DNA of 64,000 bases from Armigeres subalbatus (lineage: Eukaryota > Arthropoda > Insecta > Diptera > Culicidae): positions 129,765,822-129,829,821 of the forward strand of contig NC_085141.1 in NCBI RefSeq assembly GCF_024139115.2, in the 5' to 3' direction. Made by a program: the position numbers and the translations under genes. Positions 11,307 to 22,654 of the stretch are shown one piece after another; the stretch's first letter is position 1; each line of letters begins with the position of its first letter. The notes below the pieces were generated by a model. That model ran no database searches. It had not been told where the DNA came from and worked only from the letters and a program-made list of their open reading frames with translations.

Positions 11307-12817
11307 CATCGTTCACCTTTTTAACAGTGCGGTGGATTCATTTTTTTGTAGGTGGTCATAAAATTGATAATAAATACCTCTAAGTTGATGTACCAAATGC
11401 GTACCTCCGGGGATTTTGAACGTACCTCAGAATTTCCTAGAAAAACGGTGGCCTGCTGAATAGACTGCTTCCCAATTTTGTCGCTAATGTACCAAGTACG
11501 TACCTTCCGGAACTATATTTGTTTTTCAACGTACCTCAAAATTTCCCATACTTTCTTATACTAAACTTTTCAAAACGCTTTATATGTTAGTTAACTCTAC
11601 GGAATAGGATTTTTTGATTTTTTTTAAAGACGGAAACATATATAAAACCTTATACTCAAGTTGAATAATGGCAGTTTTATACTAAAAAGTGAGCTTTCGG
11701 GCTAAAAAATATATAAATACATTAGAAAACTTCTGAATACACACCCAAAGATAAACAAGAGCTTACGCCTAAAAGTAGGTAATATAAAAAACGCGCAGAT
11801 ATTGTATAAAATGCATCTGCAACAGTTTTTAAATCAAAACGAAATAAAAAACCAATAAGATATGCAAATGATCCCGTGACTTATCGCGGATTCATAAAAA
11901 AAACTTTATTCACTTATTAAACACTTTTAATTTCTTCAACCTTCAACGTTACCACAAAGACTAACTTAAAATTCCTATCGCTATCCAATTCAATTGCTAA
12001 AACTATCTATTAAGCAAAAACCAATATCGTGCGATCTGTCGTACACGATGCTCTACCGGGCTGTTGCTACGTCAGGTTCTTCCTGTCTCATCAATTTTGT
12101 GTTGCATCGGTTGATGCAGTGCGTTGCCCTTGGTATAATTGAATTTTACCACACCTGAGTTTCGACCATATTGATTCATAGGGTAAAAAATTATCGCGGT
12201 AATACCAAAACGTTTTTTTTGGCAGAAAATTGATTTTATAATATCTTGAAACTACAACTCTTAGTGTACAAGTATATTCCTCAAACTTTTTTGAATTGTC
12301 AAAATACGCGTTTTTGCTGAATAAGTCATCAGTTTACAACCTATAGAATTCAAGATATTTAAAAAATAAATTTTTGCCAAAAAAAAATCATTTTGGTATT
12401 ACCGCAATAATTTTTTACCCTATGAATCAATATCGAAACTCAGGTGTGGTAAAATTCATGTTATATCCGAGCTCTGGTCAAATTTCAGCAAAATTGGTTT
12501 ACACGTAATCGAGATCTAGTTGAAGATCTAGTTGACAATTTTGTATGAAAAACGGCGAATGGGCTTTTTATTATGCCGGTCACTGTACGTACTTGGTACA
12601 TTACATTAGCGATAGAATTGGGAAGTTTTACGGAGATTTTCGAAACATCGACCGTCTATTCAGCAGGCTACCAATTTTCTAGGAAATATTGAGGTACGTT
12701 CAGAATCCCCGGAGGTACGCATAGGTACGCATTTGGTACACCAACTATTTTTTTTTCAATTTTATGGCCACCTACAAAAAAATGAATCCACCGGTGCGGT
12801 TAAAAAGGTGAACGATG
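11307..12817. mobile_element. 1.5-kb DNA element with about 210-bp terminal inverted repeats
   Basis: The left end CATCGTTCACCTTTTTAAC is mirrored at 12799-12817. The arms stay alignable for about 210 bp, through GGTGGATTCATTTTTTTGTA, GTACCAAATGCGTACCT and CTGCTGAATAGAC. No transposase is present. A second, smaller MITE is nested at 12140-12458. No convincing target duplication was seen, so the superfamily is open. Confidence 0.8.
12140..12458. mobile_element. Nested MITE with TGAATTTTACCACACC ends
   Basis: Both ends read TGAATTTTACCACACCTGAG or its close variant. The arms extend about 130 bp each through GATTCATAGGGTAAAAAAT and GGTAATACCAAAA, with an AT-rich centre. It lies in the middle of the larger long-TIR element and so inserted after it. 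Confidence 0.8.
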
Positions 12818-13200
12818 AAAAATACATTAAGTGTGACGTCTGTTTCTCTGTGGCCAGAGATTTCCAAAAAAATAAAACACGTAAAAAGCAATCTCCATGT
12901 ACTAGTACCAAGTAAATCTTTCTGTTCAGCGATATTCTTTCCTTGTGTTTTACTTTTCATTCAAATCGCAAAAAAATTAACTACATACCCACCCTCCCCC
13001 TGGTAACACTTTTTGTATGGAAGATTTAATTTTTTGGTATAGATCGTAACGCTCGGCTTGATCCCCTACCTCCCCCTTCAGCGTTACGTAATTTGTGAAA
13101 GGCCCCTTAGGTAAAAATGGTTATCAATAGCGATCCGACAAGCACAAAAAGGCGAGGTGTGCAGCGAGCATGATTGGCGGAGCCTCTTTAGGCTGCCACT
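12818..13200. other. No gene; MITE-like relic and LINE 3' relic
   Basis: The 12985-13110 stretch (CACCCTCCCCCTGG, GATCGTAACGCTCGGCTT) has the look of a common mosquito MITE end. 13145-13200 (GGCGAGGTGTGCAGCGAGC) matches the region after the RT of the LINE at 22.5 kb. That relic appears to have been the target of the Juan insertion. Confidence 0.45.
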
Positions 13201-13216
13201 AAGGATCAAGCGGAAT

Positions 13217-14137
13217 TGGGCATTCAACCACCCATCAGTTATTAAGAGTTACGAATTTAATTCGGCTCAACAAATCTGAAGGATATTCGACTGGAGTTGC
13301 TCTTCTTGATATAGAGAAAGCATTCGACAGTGTTTGGCATGAAGCTTTGATTGTAAAATTCATGAATTTTAATTTTCCTCTTCACATTATTAAACTGTTC
13401 CAAAATTATTTATCAGATCACTCACTGCAGGTAAACTATCAGAATTCTAAATCTGATAGATGACGTGTAAGAGCTGGTGTTCCCCAAGGCAGCATACTGG
13501 GGCCCATATTGTATAACATTTTTACTTCTGACTTACCTGATTTACCATCAGGGTGTCAAAAATCTTTGTTTGCAGATGACACGGGCCTCTCAGCCAAAGG
13601 GCGAAGCCTTCGTGTCATTTGTAGTAGATTGCAAAAAAAAATATTTGCAAAATGGAAAATTTCCCCGAATGCTTCCAAAACTCAGCTTATAATTTTCCCA
13701 CATAAGCCGAGAGCTTCTTATTTGAAACCTTCTAGCAGACATATTGTCACTATGAATGAGGTTCCAATTAATTGGTCTAGCGAAGCCAAATATTTAGGAC
13801 TTCTGCTAGACCAAAAATTATCTTTTAAAAATCACATTGAACGCCTTCAAGCCAAATGTAACAAATATATTAAGTGTTTATATCCACTTATAAATAGAAA
13901 ATCAAAACTTTGTCTTAAGAACAAACTTTTGATTTACAAACAAATTTTCAGACCAGCCATGTTGTATGCTGTGCCAATATGGACTAGTTGCTGCAATACC
14001 AGAAAGAAGGCACTTCAGAGGATTGAAAATAAAATTTTGAAAATGATTCTGAAGTTGCCTCCGTGGTATAGTACCAATGAACTTCATAGAATTTTTAATA
14101 TTGAAACATTGCAACAAATGTCCAACAAAATAATTAA
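13217..14137 (+). pseudogene. Juan LINE reverse transcriptase, partial
   Basis: Frame pieces give the RT block with LLDIEKAFDSVWHEA (first catalytic Asp, about 13300-13350) and GVPQGSILGPILYN (about 13470-13515), then SLFADDTGLSA (catalytic Asp pair, about 13567-13600). The thumb region continues to the insertion at 14138. An in-frame TGA near 13460 separates the N-terminal part from the longer open frame 13509-14137. The C-terminus continues after the nested element at 15516-15567 in the matching frame and ends in TAG. The gene is dead: truncated, one nonsense codon, one large insertion. Confidence 0.85.
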
Positions 14138-15515
14138 GGTACCCCGGGGCAAGTGGGACCTAAAAAAACGCTAGTTCAGCAAAATTGTTAACGCATACTT
14201 ATAAAACACGATATTTCAGAACATTAACCACGCATACATCATTATATGCTTCCGTTGTTGAAGTGTAGACGTGTTGTAAGCCATTTATTCAATTACAAAA
14301 AATATTGGTAGTGAAAGAAATAAGTTCACCTGTATGACCCACTTACCCCTTCAAACGGGGCAAGTGGGACCTATTCTGTTTTATACTGTCGAACTAAACT
14401 AATTAAAGGAATCTACAATGTTAATGTTACTTCTGAGTCGTAGTATTTTCAGATCATGGATGGAGGTTTGTTGCTTGTCGGATTTTTGTTTTTGCTACAA
14501 GGAAGGGATTATAATTTTAGCAAATATGAACACCAGACAACAGCTGATTTACTGTTTAATTGGCTCTTGTTTTGCTCTTCACTGGGTTACTTTTGTACCA
14601 AATGTTTCAGATGGAAAGGATAAGCAATTCTTTATTCACCATTCGAGTGAATGATTCTGTGTTTAAAGCACAGATTATTACATAAATCAGTACTTCAAAA
14701 GAAACGTTTTTATTTAGGCAATGCGCACTGCCATAAATTTGTAATAGAACGAAATTGCCAATTTATGTGTTGAGCACTTTATTTATCTGAAAATCTGTAA
14801 ATTTGATGCGCAATTTGAAAATAACAAAACACAAGACAAATTTTGTTGACCTATCGTTGAACAAATAGATTATTTGCACTGTAAATGGAAAAATATCGCA
14901 TTGTTATAACTATTGCGGGAGATAATTTTTAGAATGAATTTTGTATTATTGTTAATCAACTGTACAATACTATTTAACAGCGAAACCAACAATAAGCAAA
15001 CTACATCTGATTCAGATCCATATGATATATGAGTGTCGAAGTTATTTTTCACTAGACAACGATTTAAAAACAATTAAAAGGGCTCTATCGAAATTGTTGT
15101 TCAAATATGTCCCACTTGCCCCATGTATGTTAAAACTAAAGGGTAAGTGAAAATTGCAAATTTTGGCTTAAATTAAAACTTATAAATCATTTTCGATAAC
15201 ACACAATTATTTGATTGCTCAAATTATTCACCTTCCACATCAATGATAAATTTAAAAACGACTATTATGGTGGAAATCCATTGAATTAAAATATAAGTAA
15301 TAGATTTTCCCGGTAGTCTAAAGTCATGATCGAGCAATAGCATTAGCATGGTGCCACAAATGGTTTTGATTCCAACTATTTTTGTGTGGGCTGTATTCGT
15401 TGACAGTCCTGCTTCATCTTTCTAGAAGATTGTTACCACTAAAAACGTTTATCGATTGATCAGCAGCCATAGTACCCACTTACCCCGTATTTTCACTTGC
15501 CCCGGAGTACCTTAA
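14138..15515 (+). mobile_element. piggyBac-like non-autonomous element with TTAA target duplication
   Basis: The left end is TTAA followed by GGTACCCCGGGGCAAGTGGG; the right end is ACTTGCCCCGGAGTACC followed by TTAA. The ends are inverted repeats of about 17 bp, and sub-terminal copies of the GGGGCAAGTGGGACC motif occur inside (near 14355-14375 and 15108-15122). A TTAA duplication is the signature of piggyBac transposition. Open frames inside are short and carry no transposase domain. A relative lies at 51947-53285. Confidence 0.8.
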
Positions 15516-15812
15516 CAATTTTAGACAAAAATCGTTGCAATCTTCTATTGTAACGATTAGCTCCTTGTACCTTTAGTATAAATTAGGTTAAGTTTAGTTT
15601 AAGTTGAAAGCATTGTGATTCCTACATGGTTCAATTCTACCAGAGGAAAAATCCTAACTGCCAGAGGCAATTGAAATATATTAATAATAACTAAAAATAT
15701 AACATAGCAAATAAGGATGATAGTGTGAAACAAACACCTATTCTAAGAGATGAATGCAAGTATTAGATAATTATCAATTAAAATTGGTTAAAAAAAAGGA
15801 TCAAGCGGAATG
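15516..15812 (+). other. Juan ORF2 end and 3' UTR
   Basis: 15516-15567 completes the ORF2 reading frame interrupted at 14138 and stops at TAG. The rest is a 3' UTR of about 230 bp that ends in a run of eight A residues before the 16-bp duplication. Confidence 0.75.
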
Positions 15813-18430
15813 ACAACTGCAATGTACTGCACAGCCTACTCTTGCTTTAGTTTATAAATAAAAAAACAATTCTTTAAAATTGCAACTTAACGATGAACAA
15901 ATATTTCCCCCATTTCTCTGCATGTTAAGAAATAGCGACTGCTCATTAGCGATGGCATTGCAATGGTAGAATAATCGATACGACCCGATCAAAGGTAACG
16001 CATTTTGCACTTCATTGTAGCAGCGTATAAACGGAACAATGTTGAAATACTCATTGGAAGTAATAACTGTAATTGATTTTTAACAGGCCTTCGAGGAAAG
16101 TGGAATTGCATTGAAGAGGCATTTTTTGCTTTACGCAATGGAATTGGCTGTTATACATACGTTTTGGAAATTAACGCATCATCGTTTTATCTTACATGAC
16201 GTGAAGGTGCCCCTGAATGTTTTATAAGGACGATAGCATATGAAACCAGCAACACATTGTTAAAACGAGATATCTTTTTTTTTATCACTGCTGATACGTA
16301 CATATATTGAGATTTGTACAAGAAATTATGTTCAGTGTTTGATTGTGAGAACCAATGCATATTATTCAGATTCGTCGCCCGTCTAGTTCCAACAATATGT
16401 TTTTACTCTGTTATGGCGAAGCTTGGCAGTCTGGTAGCAAATCCAGATATGTACTAACCGGTTGAACCAGTAAAATATACTAAATATCAAGGACAACCTT
16501 TCGGTTCACTCTGCGTATGTCCCTATATTGTGCGCATTCTGGTCACATGCATCTTCAAGTGTAACCGGTATAACTATAACACTTGCATGGACAATGACGT
16601 AATCAGTGAGTTGGCCCAGCACTTAGAATTCAGCCAAATATCCAAACTTTGAAATTTATAAATTGTCGAAATTAGCCATGTATCAAATATCATTAAAAAC
16701 TTCATAAGAGAATTTATCGATTTTTTGGTGAAAAGTGAAATAAACAAAACCAAACCATTTGTATCAATACATGGAATTCAGAATAATAATGAAATTATGT
16801 CAAAATTTTAACGTCATGGTGAAGCATGAACATTCATCAAATCATCATAATTTCTATCACGGTGTGAATCTTTTCTCCTATAACAGATATGAATCGTCCA
16901 TCAATAATCAATCATCATTTCTCATAAGCCATAACCATGCTGTTTTATATAATATTCTCATTAAAATTTTCAAATGACATTAACGATCATGATCGAATTG
17001 ATTAAATATATATAATATCCATCGAATAAAACTTGTTGCGCTAAAAACTGTAGTTAACACAAGGCAAGAAAGACAATTGGATTATTTGACGAGATGATTC
17101 GAAAGGTACAAATTACTTCATGATACGAGCTTTCGGTACAACATAGTTACAGCTGGAAAGGCAAAAATTCCCAACTACGCCAACGTGAATGACGGCCGAA
17201 CGCTGCACCGGCTTGGACGTCGAGTGCATATTACGGGCGACCTTGAGAATAAAAGAGGCTCGCTCGAGATCGAACGAATTGGATCTGATGGCTACTACTA
17301 TATAGGTGCATACGATCATCCATCACCGACAGAGGAAGGTGATCTGATGGAACATGATGAAGACTATAATCGTTGTTGTTGGGGTTGGTGGCTTGCTCCG
17401 TCCCCGTCGTCGTCTTTCATGTACAAAATAAGGTGGCGAGAAAATGCGGCTTGGCTTGGACGATGTGTATGATCTTGATTTATGGGGTCGTTGTTTTTCG
17501 TTCGCACAGCAAACATCTTCCCACAATGTGCCGGTGTGAAATGTTCACTATTCATATTTCAGCATTTATGAGATGAAATCTGATTTGTACGCAATATTGT
17601 TATTAAATGCGAGAGCGGATTGAGCGGCAAAGATACAGCGGATGCTGCGGTAACCAGCGTTTTTTCTTTGTATAAAAACATAATTAAAGTTCACATGGTC
17701 TTTCAAAAAAAATGGAATTTGATTTGACATGATATGCAGTACACTTGAAGGTAGACGGGGAGTTAACACGATCACTGACTCCCTTCTCCTCACAACAGAT
17801 CATTCGTTTGATTTTATTTTTTCATGGGGGAAGTTTGAATTTCAAAATCGTGTGCTCTATCAGTTAATTGCAACGTTGTAATCTGCAGACAGACAGGGCA
17901 ATATCCTTCCTTGACGTATAATGAAAGAAATTTTGAAAGCAGTTTAAATCAGATGTACCTATATAGCCAACTTTGTTTCGACTAAAATTGATTTGTTCTT
18001 TTATTAGTTCTCGAGTTATGTCGAAATTTCTGTTTCATTTGTATGAAAGCCCCCCTTTCCAGAAGGTGGAGAAGTTTTGATCCACCACAGAAACATATCT
18101 TCCCTTCCAAAACCTCCACATCCCAGATTCGGTTCCATTTGTTTGATTAATTTTCGAGTTATGAAGAAATTGGTGTTCTATTTTTATGGGAGCCCCCGTT
18201 TTCAAATGGGGGAGGGGTCTCGAACCATCTTAAGAACGTTCCCCGGACCCAAAAACCTCTGCATACACATTTTCACGTCGATCGGCTCAGTAGTTTCCGA
18301 GTCTATAAGGGTTAGACACACAGAAATTCATTTTTATGTATATAGAAGAAGAAGATAAACGAAAAAAGAAAGAACGTTTCACTGGAAAAGCTAAACAAAT
18401 GTAAAAGTACTACGTTTTTATGAGTTCCTA
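15813..18430. other. No supported gene; anonymous DNA with a repeat end
   Basis: Open frames at 16759-16977 and 17185-17472 are AT-rich or low-complexity and carry no recognised domain. 18000-18360 has the features of a retroelement 3' end: two alternating blocks around TTTTCGAGTTATG, then GATCGGCTCAGTAGTTTCC and a TATATAGAAGAAGAAG tail at about 18338-18356. This resembles RTE-type tails but is unassigned. Confidence 0.45.
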
Positions 18431-18548
18431 ATGGGGGTAGTAGGGATCATGTCCAAGGGCTTGACGATCTCTCCCTAGGCCACTGCATCATGGGGGTAGT
18501 AGGGATCATGTCCAAGGGCTTGACGATCCCTCCCTAGGCCACTGCAAG
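18431..18548 (+). repeat. 59-bp tandem duplication at a LINE 5' end
   Basis: Two units, 18431-18489 and 18490-18548, each starting ATGGGGGTAGTAGGGATC and containing CTCCCTAGGCCACTGCA; they differ by one or two bases. They precede the 5' untranslated region of the LINE copy at 18.4-22.7 kb. Tandem promoter-type repeats are common at LINE 5' ends; a promoter role here is inference. Confidence 0.8.
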
Positions 18549-18939
18549 TTAAAGAGCTTACCTTACCTAGGAGATAGTGGAGTTTAACAGTGGGCTCTGT
18601 TGAACTTCTATAAAAAGCTGCGTGTATTTGCAAGCAGGCTTTGCCAAAGCGATCGTGTGGCGCTCAAAGCGCACTAGCCCTGGTGTTTGGTAGGACACTT
18701 AACAGACCTGATACTACGGCTCTCCGGAGAGTTAGGAGGTTTGCGCAGTCCCATTAACCCGCCTATAAAACCAAAAATTACGAGAGACAAAAGAGATAAT
18801 ACGGCTGGATAAAATCGGCAAAGACCTAGGCGACTTATAAAGAATTACAATTGGAAGCTTGGAACATGGAACTGCTAGTCGCTAGATTTTGCAGGTTGCG
18901 ACAGGATAATCTACGAGGAATTATATCCCCGTAACTTCG

Positions 18940-19135
18940 ACTAAATGTCCTATTTGACCTATTCGGTCAAATGACGTATTCGTACAAATGACCTATTCGG
19001 CCAAATTTCACTTTCGGGCAAATGACCTTTTCAGCCAAATGACCTATTCGGCCGGATGACCCGTTCGGGCAAATTAATTTAGGCCTAATGGTTTGTTCGG
19101 CCTAGTGACATTCGGCCAAATGGATTTCGACCCTT
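18940..19135 (+). repeat. Minisatellite of TTCGGCCAAATGACC units
   Basis: About ten degenerate units of 15-17 bp built on GACCTATTCGGCCAAAT. It lies between the endonuclease start and the RT remnant of the broken LINE, replacing most of the endonuclease region. Confidence 0.8.
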
Positions 19136-19289
19136 CTCCGCCAGAGCCACAGGAGCGAAAATACACTGGAGTGTATTTTCAGTGCCCGCGCACGCGGCTC
19201 CGGCTTGCATTTTTTTTACAGCTGGACATGACATTTTGGAAATTTAACTATCCCTCCTAGTTGCACTTACTCGGTTAATATTATATAAT

Positions 19290-19701
19290 CGATCAGATGG
19301 TGTAAAATCAAAGAGCAGCATTTTTTGCACAAAGTGCTGTTTAAATACGATGATGACGCACTGGAAAGAGTGCTGCACTGGGTAATTACCAAGATTTGGG
19401 AGGATGAGGTTCTGCCGTAGGGATGTATGTAAGGTGTCGTGCCTACAAAGTACTCTCCCAGTAAGTCTCCCAAAGAGAGTCCCATCTATTGATCGATTTC
19501 CAAGCCACACATGATACAATCAATCGAGATTAGCTATGGCAGGTAATGCACGAACACGGATTTCCGGAGAAACTGATAAGGTTGATCATGGCGACGATGG
19601 ATCGGGGATGTGGGCATTCTCGAGTTTTTCGGAAACGCGCAGAGGGTTCCGGCAAGGTGATGGTCTTCCGTGCCTGGTACTCAATAGCGCTTTGGAAGGA
19701 G
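19290..19701 (+). pseudogene. LINE RT remnant
   Basis: Frame fragments match the better copy at 28.2-29.4 kb: HWVITKIWEDEVLP (about 19377-19418), FQATHDTINRD (RT Asp block, about 19500-19533), MHEHGFPEKLIRLI (19546-19590). Frameshifts and stops throughout. Confidence 0.75.
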
Positions 19702-21116
19702 CGTTGCATTGCGTTGCGTTGCGTTGTAACAGAGTATTTCGTAGATTGCATACTGATAGCTGTCATGTATTTTCTTTAACTTTCTTACCTCAACTGCTTA
19801 TGGATTACTATTTGGGATTTAATAGCAACCCAATTGGGGGTCAAAAATGATAAAGCATGAAAGCTACCATTGCCGGCCACGCCCATCTTCTCTGTTACTA
19901 AGGAAGGGAAGGAAATGATGATATGACATCTACTTAACGAGAGGCCAGCGACTCACCGACGCCCTCATAGATGTCAAGGAGTTGGATGGTTGGTAGGTAT
20001 AGTTAGGAATATCATCATAAGAAAATGCTATAATGCGTTTAAACAGACGTTGGGAGTGACCATGCTAAGAAATTTTGTCACTCCATTGTTAATTGTCCTG
20101 GGATGGGGCGAAGCTATTAAACTTGCCCTGGCTACCCAAGTAGCACACATGTCCCACATAGATTACTGCAACGGATATGCGACTAGATTTGGTCACTATC
20201 AAGTTGCTGCAACCATTTTAGTCTGACTTGTGCTGCTCGGGTAATTAGCCTAGGTTTAAGCGCCATTGTTCGCTCTCTGAAACGAGAAAGAATATAAAAT
20301 ATATTAATTTTCCCTTCCCCTTATGCGATCCCAATTGAAATTATGTACTCATATTAATATATTCCCTTAGTGATAAGCGATACATATACACACATTAACA
20401 TATACCCATATACCTACATAAACTCATGTTCAGCCCTGGAATTTAGATACTATTGTAAGTCGTTGTTCTGTGTTGGAAACATAATCACTATTGATTTGCA
20501 TTTGCTCTATAACCGAGAGGACAGTGGCGATAAACCGATGCACTCCGTATGTACTTGTTGTCTTCACTGTTCTAATAATAATTAAAAATACACAATTTAA
20601 TAGTGTAAATGAAAAGAACATAACAGCCAAAATTGAATAAATAAAGCTATGTATGCGGAAGGATTACTAAAAGTTTGTTTCTGACAGTAAAATGAAGAAA
20701 AACTTATTGCAGACATCTGTGTTCAGTAAGCAAATCAAAAACCAACATACCTGGACCGCAGAATACCTCTGATAACATCTCCGTTCGTAAAAAATACCAC
20801 AAAAAATACCTCGTCCTCTCTGGAATTCGATGGCAACACTTTCCTGTAGAATTCCTTACTTTAGCCGGTTAACGTTTTGGATGCAGATTGTCCACCCGAT
20901 TCTTGAACTGCTGGCCATGTATCCTCTTGGTATTGATGATCTGCTTTCTTAGGGAACCTGTTTTGATGGTCGCACTAGCCATAGTTTCAGCCAAATTTTA
21001 ATCTTCGGTGCAAACAAAAGAATTCCACACGAGTAATTGGGCAGAAAAATGCAACAATCCTTCAGGCGTCAACTTGAAAATCTTCTACAGCTCCCAGGAA
21101 AAATTGAAAAATTTTC
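19702..21116 (-). mobile_element. Retroelement insertion on the minus strand with 22-bp target duplication
   Basis: The 22-bp sequence at 19680-19701 (starts CTCAATAGCGC, ends GGAAGGAG) is repeated exactly at 21117-21138, and the host LINE reads on after the second copy. On the minus strand the 3' end is a tail of CGCAA units (19702-19726), typical of non-LTR elements copied at the target. The 3' part contains CTTCCCTTCCTTAGTAACAG (minus strand, near 19905), which looks like a LINE 3' UTR. At the 5' side a 37-codon minus-strand frame, 20982 to 20869, starts MASATIKTGS; it is unrecognised. No RT is seen, so this is a non-autonomous or internally deleted copy. Confidence 0.7.
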
Positions 21117-21375
21117 CTCAATAGCGCTTTGGAAGGAGTAACACGAAGTGCAGGTTTTTGACACGAGTGGTAGGATTTTCACGAGGTCCTTTCAGCTATT
21201 TGGTTTCGTTGACAACAATGGCATTATGACACGTAATTTTAAGAAAAGAGGAAGTCTACATCAGACTGAAAAAGGAAGCTAAGCGGATCGAACTAGTCAT
21301 CAATACGTCGAAGACGAAGTACATACATGGTAGGTAGAGGCTTAAGAGAGGAATCGTTAGCCACTCACCACGAGT

Positions 21376-21500
21376 TTTGTCGAAAGTACTGCCATGATAC
21401 ATCTCCGAATTTCTCTGCTGGAATCGTCACCAGTGAGCCCAAGTACACGAATTCTTCAACCACCTCAATTTTGTCACCACCGATACAAACTTTTGGTTGA
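21376..21500 (-). other. Locally inverted block of the LINE
   Basis: Just after the plus-strand segment ending at INTSKTKY, the next expected LINE segment (GACGATTCCAGCAGAGAAA on the minus strand) appears in reverse. The plus text at 21385-21480 (CTCCGAATTTCTCTGCTGG, GTGAGCCCAAGTACAC) equals the plus text at 28069-28140, where the LINE lies on the minus strand. Confidence 0.7.
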
Positions 21501-22320
21501 AGATCGAAGTAAGCCCTGCGCGCAATCAGCTGTGTTTGTTTTTCTGACAGCGACTTTTTGTCTTCGATATCGTAAAGTTTTTATTTCGGCGGGTACAACT
21601 CCTAGGATTTTTTCCGGTTTTAGGTTTCCTAAACTTCAGGATAGGTACACCGTAGAGTGCGCGAGTGTTCTGATGAAAAAAGTGCGGTTTTGTGGTTTAT
21701 TCTAAGAAATATACGTAAAAAATGTATATAATGTGGAAGCTTCATGGGAGCTAAAAGTCTCTCCCATTTTTTGGAAATGGATTAATTTGCTGAGATTGTT
21801 TTATTATGTTCTTGCTATATGTTTCCTATCCAGCTTTTTACTCTAGTTATAATCTTGATTTGAGGCTGTACAGCTTTCATCAGCAACATCAAAGTTGCCT
21901 TGAATCTAAATTTGTTTTTTTGTCTGTCATAAATTGTTATTCAATTGTTGATAAATGCTTTCATATCTTGGTAAATTATTATCTAACTTTTTTTTCTAGA
22001 TTATTTAGATGCACTTAAAATTGGATAAATATCAACCGCTGCTGATCTACTACCATCATAGCTGATCTACTACCAAACCGGCCATCAACTACTATTACTT
22101 ATTACTTGGATTTCCCCTGAATTTAAATTTCGGGGATGGCTACCTTAACCAAAATCCTTACACCAGAATGAGTAGATCTGTCAAAACCTCATGCATAAAT
22201 TGCCTGACGACAGTCAAACAGAAGGACTTCTAAGGTGTTCTAGGGAGGTGAAAAGTTTGCGAATCTTAGTCGCTGTTTAAGAATTACTTATAATTACTTG
22301 AAAGATGGAATACCAAATAT
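21501..22320. other. No gene seen
   Basis: AT-rich DNA between the inverted block and the LINE 3' region, including a GCTGATCTACTACCA direct duplication (about 22041-22076). Probably inserted sequence of unknown type. Confidence 0.4.
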
Positions 22321-22354
22321 TCTACCATTTGTTTCGATGGTAATCGAGTTGCAA

Positions 22355-22654
22355 CAGCTGTTGGGAGAACCATCCATCGTTCACACCGCGAAAATTGGAA
22401 GACTGCGGGTAGATTGTGGGCCGGGCACGTAGCCAGAATGCCGGACAGTTACCTGGTGAAAATGATTCTCGACAACGATCCGATGGGCACAGGAAGGCGA
22501 TGTGCGCAGCGAGCAAGTGGATCGATCAGGTTGAAGGCGATTTGCGGAGCATTCGTCTACTGCGTGGTTGGCGACTGCGCAGTCATGGATGAGCTGAGTG
22601 GAGGCGACTTTTATGTACAGCACAGGCCACTTCGTCCTCAGTCTGACAATAAAT
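22355..22654 (+). pseudogene. LINE ORF2 C-terminal region and tail
   Basis: Fragments THRSHRENW-like, LWAGHVARMPDS and a stop near 22656, matching the end of the minus-strand copy at 27.2-27.8 kb. The plus frame is partly intact at 22414-22656. Confidence 0.75.

Larger units (their letters stand above)
13217..15796 (+). mobile_element. 5'-truncated Juan (Jockey-clade) LINE, split by a nested DNA element
   Basis: Flanked by a perfect 16-bp target duplication AAGGATCAAGCGGAAT at 13201-13216 and 15797-15812. It begins inside the RT domain and ends after the ORF2 stop with a 3' UTR and a short A run. The endonuclease and ORF1 are missing. ORF2 is split at 14138 by a TTAA-flanked element and resumes after 15516. 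Assignment to Juan rests on recognition of the ORF2 C-terminal sequence typical of that mosquito family. Confidence 0.85.
18431..22654 (+). mobile_element. Broken LINE copy (same family as 27.1-29.4 kb), with insertions and an inversion
   Basis: Blocks in order: 5' UTR with tandem repeat (18431-18840); start of an endonuclease domain reading LGTWNCRSL (about 18850-18890); TTCGGCCAAAT minisatellite (about 18940-19135); RT remnant 19290-19701; foreign insertion 19702-21116; RT continuation 21117-21375 ending in INTSKTKY; inverted block 21376-21500; then the post-RT region 22355-22654 with WAGHVARMPDS and a 3' tail CAATAAAT. Large deletions, many frameshifts and stops: a fossil. Confidence 0.75.
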
